Below, piece after piece: positions 61,331-64,000 of a DNA stretch of 64,000 nt. The notes beneath the pieces are model-generated. The model was given only the letters and a program-made list of their open reading frames with translations, had not been told where the DNA came from and searched no databases. This DNA is from Salinarchaeum sp. Harcht-Bsk1 (GTDB lineage: Archaea; Halobacteriota; Halobacteria; Halobacteriales; Salinarchaeaceae): positions 806,001 through 870,000 of the forward strand of contig NC_021313.1 in assembly GCF_000403645.1 (NCBI RefSeq), given 5' to 3'. Both the position numbers and the translations under genes were made by a program. Each line of letters starts with the position of its first letter. The stretch's first letter is position 1.

Positions 61331-62371
61331 ATGGCCCGTACGGCGCTCCGGAGCGTCAGCGACGCGATCGAGGCGACCCGGTCCTTCCTGCTGCCGTTCT
61401 CGGTCGGACGGTTCGCGAAACTCGTCCTCGTCGCACTGTTCCTGGGGACCCCCGGAACGCCGCTCCCGGCGAGTCCGCAGTTCGCGGATCCGACGTACTG
61501 GCGTTACTCGAGCCCAGGTGACGCCGCGAACGGCGACGTCGACCCCGGGACGATCGGCGGCGTCGCGGTCGCCTCCCCCGACGCGTGGCCAGCGTGGCTG
61601 CTCGCGGCGGTCGGGATCGGACTCTTCCTCGTCGTCGCCTACGGCTTCCTCGGCGTCGTCATGCGGTTCGTCCTCGTCGAGACCCTCGGGTCGGACGAGG
61701 TCCGGATCCGACGGGACGCGGGACGACACCTCCGTGGATCGCTCGGCGTGCTCGCGGTGCGGATCGTCCTCTGGTCGCTCGTGTTCCCGGTGGTCGTACT
61801 CGCCGCGCTCTCGACGGCCGGGGTGGGCCCGCTGGACCTCGGCGGCGTCGGCACCCTCGCGCTGGCGGCCCTCGCCACGGTGGCGCTCGTGCTCGCCTGG
61901 GCGATCGAGGTGCTCACGCTCCAGTTCGTCGTGCCGACGATGATCGCGGCGGATCGGGGGGTGCTCGCCGGCTGGCGACGGTTCTGGCCGACGTTACGCA
62001 GCCAGCCCGTGGAGTACGCGCTCTACGGCGTGGTCCGGGTGGCCCTCGGCGTCGCGGTCGGGATCGCCGCCGGGATCGGCGTGGCGGTGGTGCTCGCACT
62101 CGCAGGGGTCGTGCTCGGGACGATCGGCGCGATTGTCGTGGTCGCCGCCGGAGGGTTCGGTTCGATCGGGCCGGGGTCGCTGGCTGTGCTGGGACTGCTC
62201 GTCGCGATCTTCGCGCTCGTCGGGATCGTCGCCTCGGCCGCCGTCGCGGTTCCCTTCCAGTGTTACCTCTGGATCTACGCGCTGTTCGTGCTCGGGGACA
62301 CGGACCCGGGACTCGACCTCGTGCCGGACCTTCGGGAAGCGACGCGGGGCCAGGGAGCGGCGCTCGGGTGA
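61331..62371 (+). CDS. Polytopic membrane protein of unknown function, haloarchaeal
   Basis: 346 residues with about six to seven helices, such as AWLLAAVGIGLFLVVAYGFL, GSLGVLAVRIVLWSLVFPVV, TLALAALATVALVLAWAIEV and a long Gly/Val/Ala-rich region (ALGVAVGIAAGIGVAVVLAL). The opening RTALRSVSDAIEATRSFLLP and FVVPTMIAADRGVLAGWRRF resemble a haloarchaeal glycerophosphoryl-diester/DUF4013-type membrane family with a conserved WRRFW element. No catalytic motif. CTATTAGCC (61298-61306) is its likely TATA. Confidence 0.78.
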   Translation: MARTALRSVSDAIEATRSFLLPFSVGRFAKLVLVALFLGTPGTPLPASPQFADPTYWRYSSPGDAANGDVDPGTIGGVAVASPDAWPAWLLAAVGIGLFLVVAYGFLGVVMRFVLVETLGSDEVRIRRDAGRHLRGSLGVLAVRIVLWSLVFPVVVLAALSTAGVGPLDLGGVGTLALAALATVALVLAWAIEVLTLQFVVPTMIAADRGVLAGWRRFWPTLRSQPVEYALYGVVRVALGVAVGIAAGIGVAVVLALAGVVLGTIGAIVVVAAGGFGSIGPGSLAVLGLLVAIFALVGIVASAAVAVPFQCYLWIYALFVLGDTDPGLDLVPDLREATRGQGAALG

Positions 62372-62531
62372 CTCAGGTGGATTCGCGGCGGAACCTCGAT
62401 AGCCACGAATCGATTGCGAAACGATAGTGAAACACCGTCCGGCCAATATCGGGAGCCTGGGCCCCCGAGCCGTTCAGTTTCACTTTCACTGTCGGGCGAT
62501 CCCTTAGGTCCCCTCGGACCGAAGTAGAGGT

Positions 62532-62978
62532 ATGAGCCAGTCAACGCTCGCTGACGACGACCTCTTCGGCGAGGCCGCCTCCGAGATGCGCGCCGACGTC
62601 GAGGACTCCCTGGAACAGGCCCGCGGCGCCCTCCCCGCCGCCGACGACGTCTGGGACGTCGACGCGGACAACACGTTGGGCGTGCTCAACGGGTTGAAGA
62701 CCGCCCTCGACGTGGGGGACGCCGTCGACCACCTCCGCGACGCCAAGAAGTGGTACACGATGGGCGAGCGCGCCGACGCCTTCGAGGACGCCGAGGACCT
62801 CGAAGCCGAGATCGAGTCCGTCGAGGAGCTGATCGAGACCGTCGACGCCGCACACGAGGACGTCGGCAACCTGACGTCGACGATCCCCGAACTCCGTGGC
62901 TCGCTGGAGGAAGCGGCTGCGGCGGCGGGCGACGCGACCGACGCCGACGGCGGCGACGAGACGGTCGAGGCCGAGTAA
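62532..62978 (+). CDS. Haloarchaeal coiled-coil protein of unknown function (DUF5790-like)
   Basis: 148 residues: MSQSTLADDDLFGEAASEMR, DVEDSLEQARGALPAADDVW, NTLGVLNGLKTALDVGDAV and DHLRDAKKWYTMGERADAFE. The rest is a Glu/Asp/Ala-rich helix and an acidic tail. I recall this as a haloarchaeal family labelled DUF5790. It is probably entirely helical and soluble, with no catalytic motif. CCTTAGG about 25-31 nt before the ATG is the TATA candidate. Confidence 0.75.
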   Translation: MSQSTLADDDLFGEAASEMRADVEDSLEQARGALPAADDVWDVDADNTLGVLNGLKTALDVGDAVDHLRDAKKWYTMGERADAFEDAEDLEAEIESVEELIETVDAAHEDVGNLTSTIPELRGSLEEAAAAAGDATDADGGDETVEAE

Positions 62979-63084
62979 TCGCTCGGGAACGATCGAGCGA
63001 GCAGCGAGTCGGTCGGAGGAAGAAGTCGTCGGATGGAACCGGTGGCAGCGACACGAGGTCGAGCGCGATGTGCAGCGACGCTGA

Positions 63085-63384
63085 TTACTGTGGCTCGTAC
63101 AGCGAGTACGCGATGACGAGCATGCCAGCGAGTACCAGGAGACTCTCCACGAGCACTCCGACCGCGAGCGTCTGCTCGAGCAACTCCGAGGAGAACCCGG
63201 CCATCAACACGCCGAACGTGATCAGGCCGAACCCGGTCGCGAGCATCCCAAGCGAGCGATCCTGTGTCCGCGCGTAGGCACGGTAGGCGAAGAACGTCAC
63301 GGCGCCGCCGGTCAACAGGAGCAGCGTCTTGACGATCGCGATTGCGAACTGTACCTCCGTTCCGGCGGTTGCGTGTGGGCTCAT
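63085..63384 (-). CDS. Small three-helix membrane protein (DUF7521-like)
   Basis: 99 residues from the ATG at 63384 (MSPHATAGTEVQFAIAIVKT). Three hydrophobic helices: IAIVKTLLLLTGGAVTFFAY, LGMLATGFGLITFGVLMAGF and VGVLVESLLVLAGMLVIAYS. Only a few residues lie outside the membrane. The ATG overlaps the stop of the upstream HTH gene (63381-63384). Such small membrane proteins next to a winged-helix gene recur in haloarchaea, as I recall, with unknown function. Confidence 0.82.
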   Translation of the reverse strand: MSPHATAGTEVQFAIAIVKTLLLLTGGAVTFFAYRAYARTQDRSLGMLATGFGLITFGVLMAGFSSELLEQTLAVGVLVESLLVLAGMLVIAYSLYEPQ

Positions 63385-63758
63385 AGTTCCTTCTGTACCT
63401 CCGACCACATGCGGGCCAGCCGCTCGTCGGCCGACCGCGTCGGTCGCGTGATCTCGACGGTAAACTCCCTGTCCTCGTCGAGACCGACCTCGACGTTCTC
63501 GAACGCGAGTGCGTACCGCGTCGTGTGTCGGCCGTCCGAGCGAATCTCGGTGAGTTCCTCCAGCAGCGACGCCTCCGAGAGCTGGTCGAGCTTGCGGTAG
63601 GTCGTCGACTGGGGGATCCCCGTTTCCTCGGAGAGCTCCGCGGCCGTCATCGGGCTGTCGATCGCGCTGAGGAGCTCCCGGCAGTCCGGATCACTCAGCG
63701 CGTCGAGGAGGGCGGCGAGGTCGGTCGCGTCGGCCTCCTCGAACGGATCCCGAACCAT
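63381..63758 (-). CDS. Winged-helix transcriptional regulator
   Basis: 125 residues from the ATG at 63758 (MVRDPFEEADATDLAALLDA). The HTH has LSDPDCRELLSAIDSPMTAA, then ELSEETGIPQSTTYRKLDQL and SEASLLEELTEIRSDGRHTT for the wing. An AT patch at 63785-63790 supports this ATG as leaderless; a GTG at 63779 would add seven residues. It overlaps the membrane-protein gene by 4 nt, so it may sense or regulate together with that partner. Confidence 0.87.
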   Translation of the reverse strand: MVRDPFEEADATDLAALLDALSDPDCRELLSAIDSPMTAAELSEETGIPQSTTYRKLDQLSEASLLEELTEIRSDGRHTTRYALAFENVEVGLDEDREFTVEITRPTRSADERLARMWSEVQKEL

Positions 63759-63784
63759 CGATCGGATACCGGCAGGCACGCATC

Positions 63785-63790
63785 ATAAAA
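63785..63790 (-). promoter_or_regulatory. TATA element of the HTH/membrane-protein operon
   Basis: TTTTAT on the minus strand, 27-32 nt before the ATG at 63758; it fixes the start choice. Confidence 0.45.
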
Positions 63791-63898
63791 CGTCCGACAC
63801 GGGGCCGACGCTGCCGGGCGCGGCCCGTGCGATAGCGGAGCACACGCAGCCCACGCGCTGGCCATTCGAGGAACCCGTCGGCGACGCCGCCAGACGGC

Positions 63899-64000
63899 CT
63901 ACGTGGGGCGGTCGACCGGGGGCCGTCCGGCCGTCGCCGACTCGGCGAGTTCGCCGCCCTCTCGGAGGACGTCGAGCGCGGCCATCAGGTCGCTCCGCGA
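63899..64000 (-). CDS. C-terminal end of an unidentified protein (partial)
   Basis: The minus strand is open from the window edge to a TAG at 63901-63899, reading SRSDLMAALDVLREGGELAE followed by a short Pro/Arg/Thr tail. GC3 bias fits a real gene, but 33 residues are too few to identify a family. It could also be a chance open frame. Confidence 0.35.
   Translation of the reverse strand, partial: SRSDLMAALDVLREGGELAESATAGRPPVDRPT

Overview
The window is a piece of a haloarchaeal chromosome (class Halobacteria). Base composition is very GC-rich. Proteins are strongly acidic, with Asp/Glu-rich tails and linkers. Exported proteins carry twin-arginine signals, and one solute-binding protein ends in a PGF-CTERM anchor. 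Information-processing genes are archaeal: class I LysRS, archaeal AspRS, proteasome beta subunit, type IA topoisomerase, GGGP-synthase-like protein, DUF555 and MfnA. Many start codons lie about 25-33 nt downstream of a TATA-like AT patch with little room for a leader, the usual haloarchaeal leaderless arrangement. I see no rRNA, tRNA, CRISPR array, insertion sequence or phage gene.

Layout. 1-5.8 kb: end of a DUF502 gene, a PfkB sugar kinase, dpsA, a repeat-filled gap, a 52-aa gene under a DtxR/IdeR-type palindrome, the PitA-like heme protein and a divergent PadR regulator. 5.9-10.8 kb: minus-strand pyrH-lysS-site-2-protease run and a zinc-finger membrane protein. 10.9-19.4 kb: haloarchaeal domains of unknown function, a Tat lipoprotein, a MaoC protein, an FMN hydroxyacid oxidase, a PAS histidine kinase, psmB and DUF555. 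19.6-29.4 kb: PEP synthase, an ArsR-like regulator divergent from an ABC-2 exporter, mfnA, a small winged-helix protein and a MacB-type ABC pair. 29.6-38.8 kb: PPOX flavoprotein, methyltransferase, aldo/keto reductase, Eis-like acetyltransferase, gatB flanked by tandem repeats, a degenerate M48-like membrane protein, an NhaP antiporter and an iron-type alcohol dehydrogenase. 38.9-43.3 kb: a BtuCDF-type uptake system and a GAP-family membrane protein. 43.5-49.8 kb: three tandem secreted GH18 chitinases. 49.8-57.3 kb: a gene-free AT-rich stretch, MATE exporter, topA, GGGP-synthase-like gene and a sulfatase. 57.3-64 kb: a second repeat-filled gap, aspS, an AstE/AspA-family hydrolase, a zinc ribbon coupled to a small heat-shock protein, haloarchaeal unknowns and a small-membrane-protein/HTH operon.

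How the genes may work together. The three chitinases (Tat signal, ChiC-type chitin-binding modules, PKD spacers, GH18 domain) form a same-strand cluster for extracellular chitin breakdown. BtuC and BtuD overlap by 4 nt and are divergent from BtuF, which suggests one cobalamin- or Fe-chelate-type importer. The ArsR-like gene faces the ABC-2 operon and PadR faces pitA, so each may control its neighbour. DpsA, the DtxR-type box and the PitA-like heme protein give the left end an iron/heme/oxidative-stress flavour.

The least explained structure is a dispersed non-coding repeat in the two gene-poor gaps (about 2.3-2.8 kb and 57.4-57.8 kb). It has terminal arms whose pairing is kept while their sequence differs, and internal hairpins with variable stems around a near-constant 11-nt loop, GAGCGAAGCGA. 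I cannot assign it a function.
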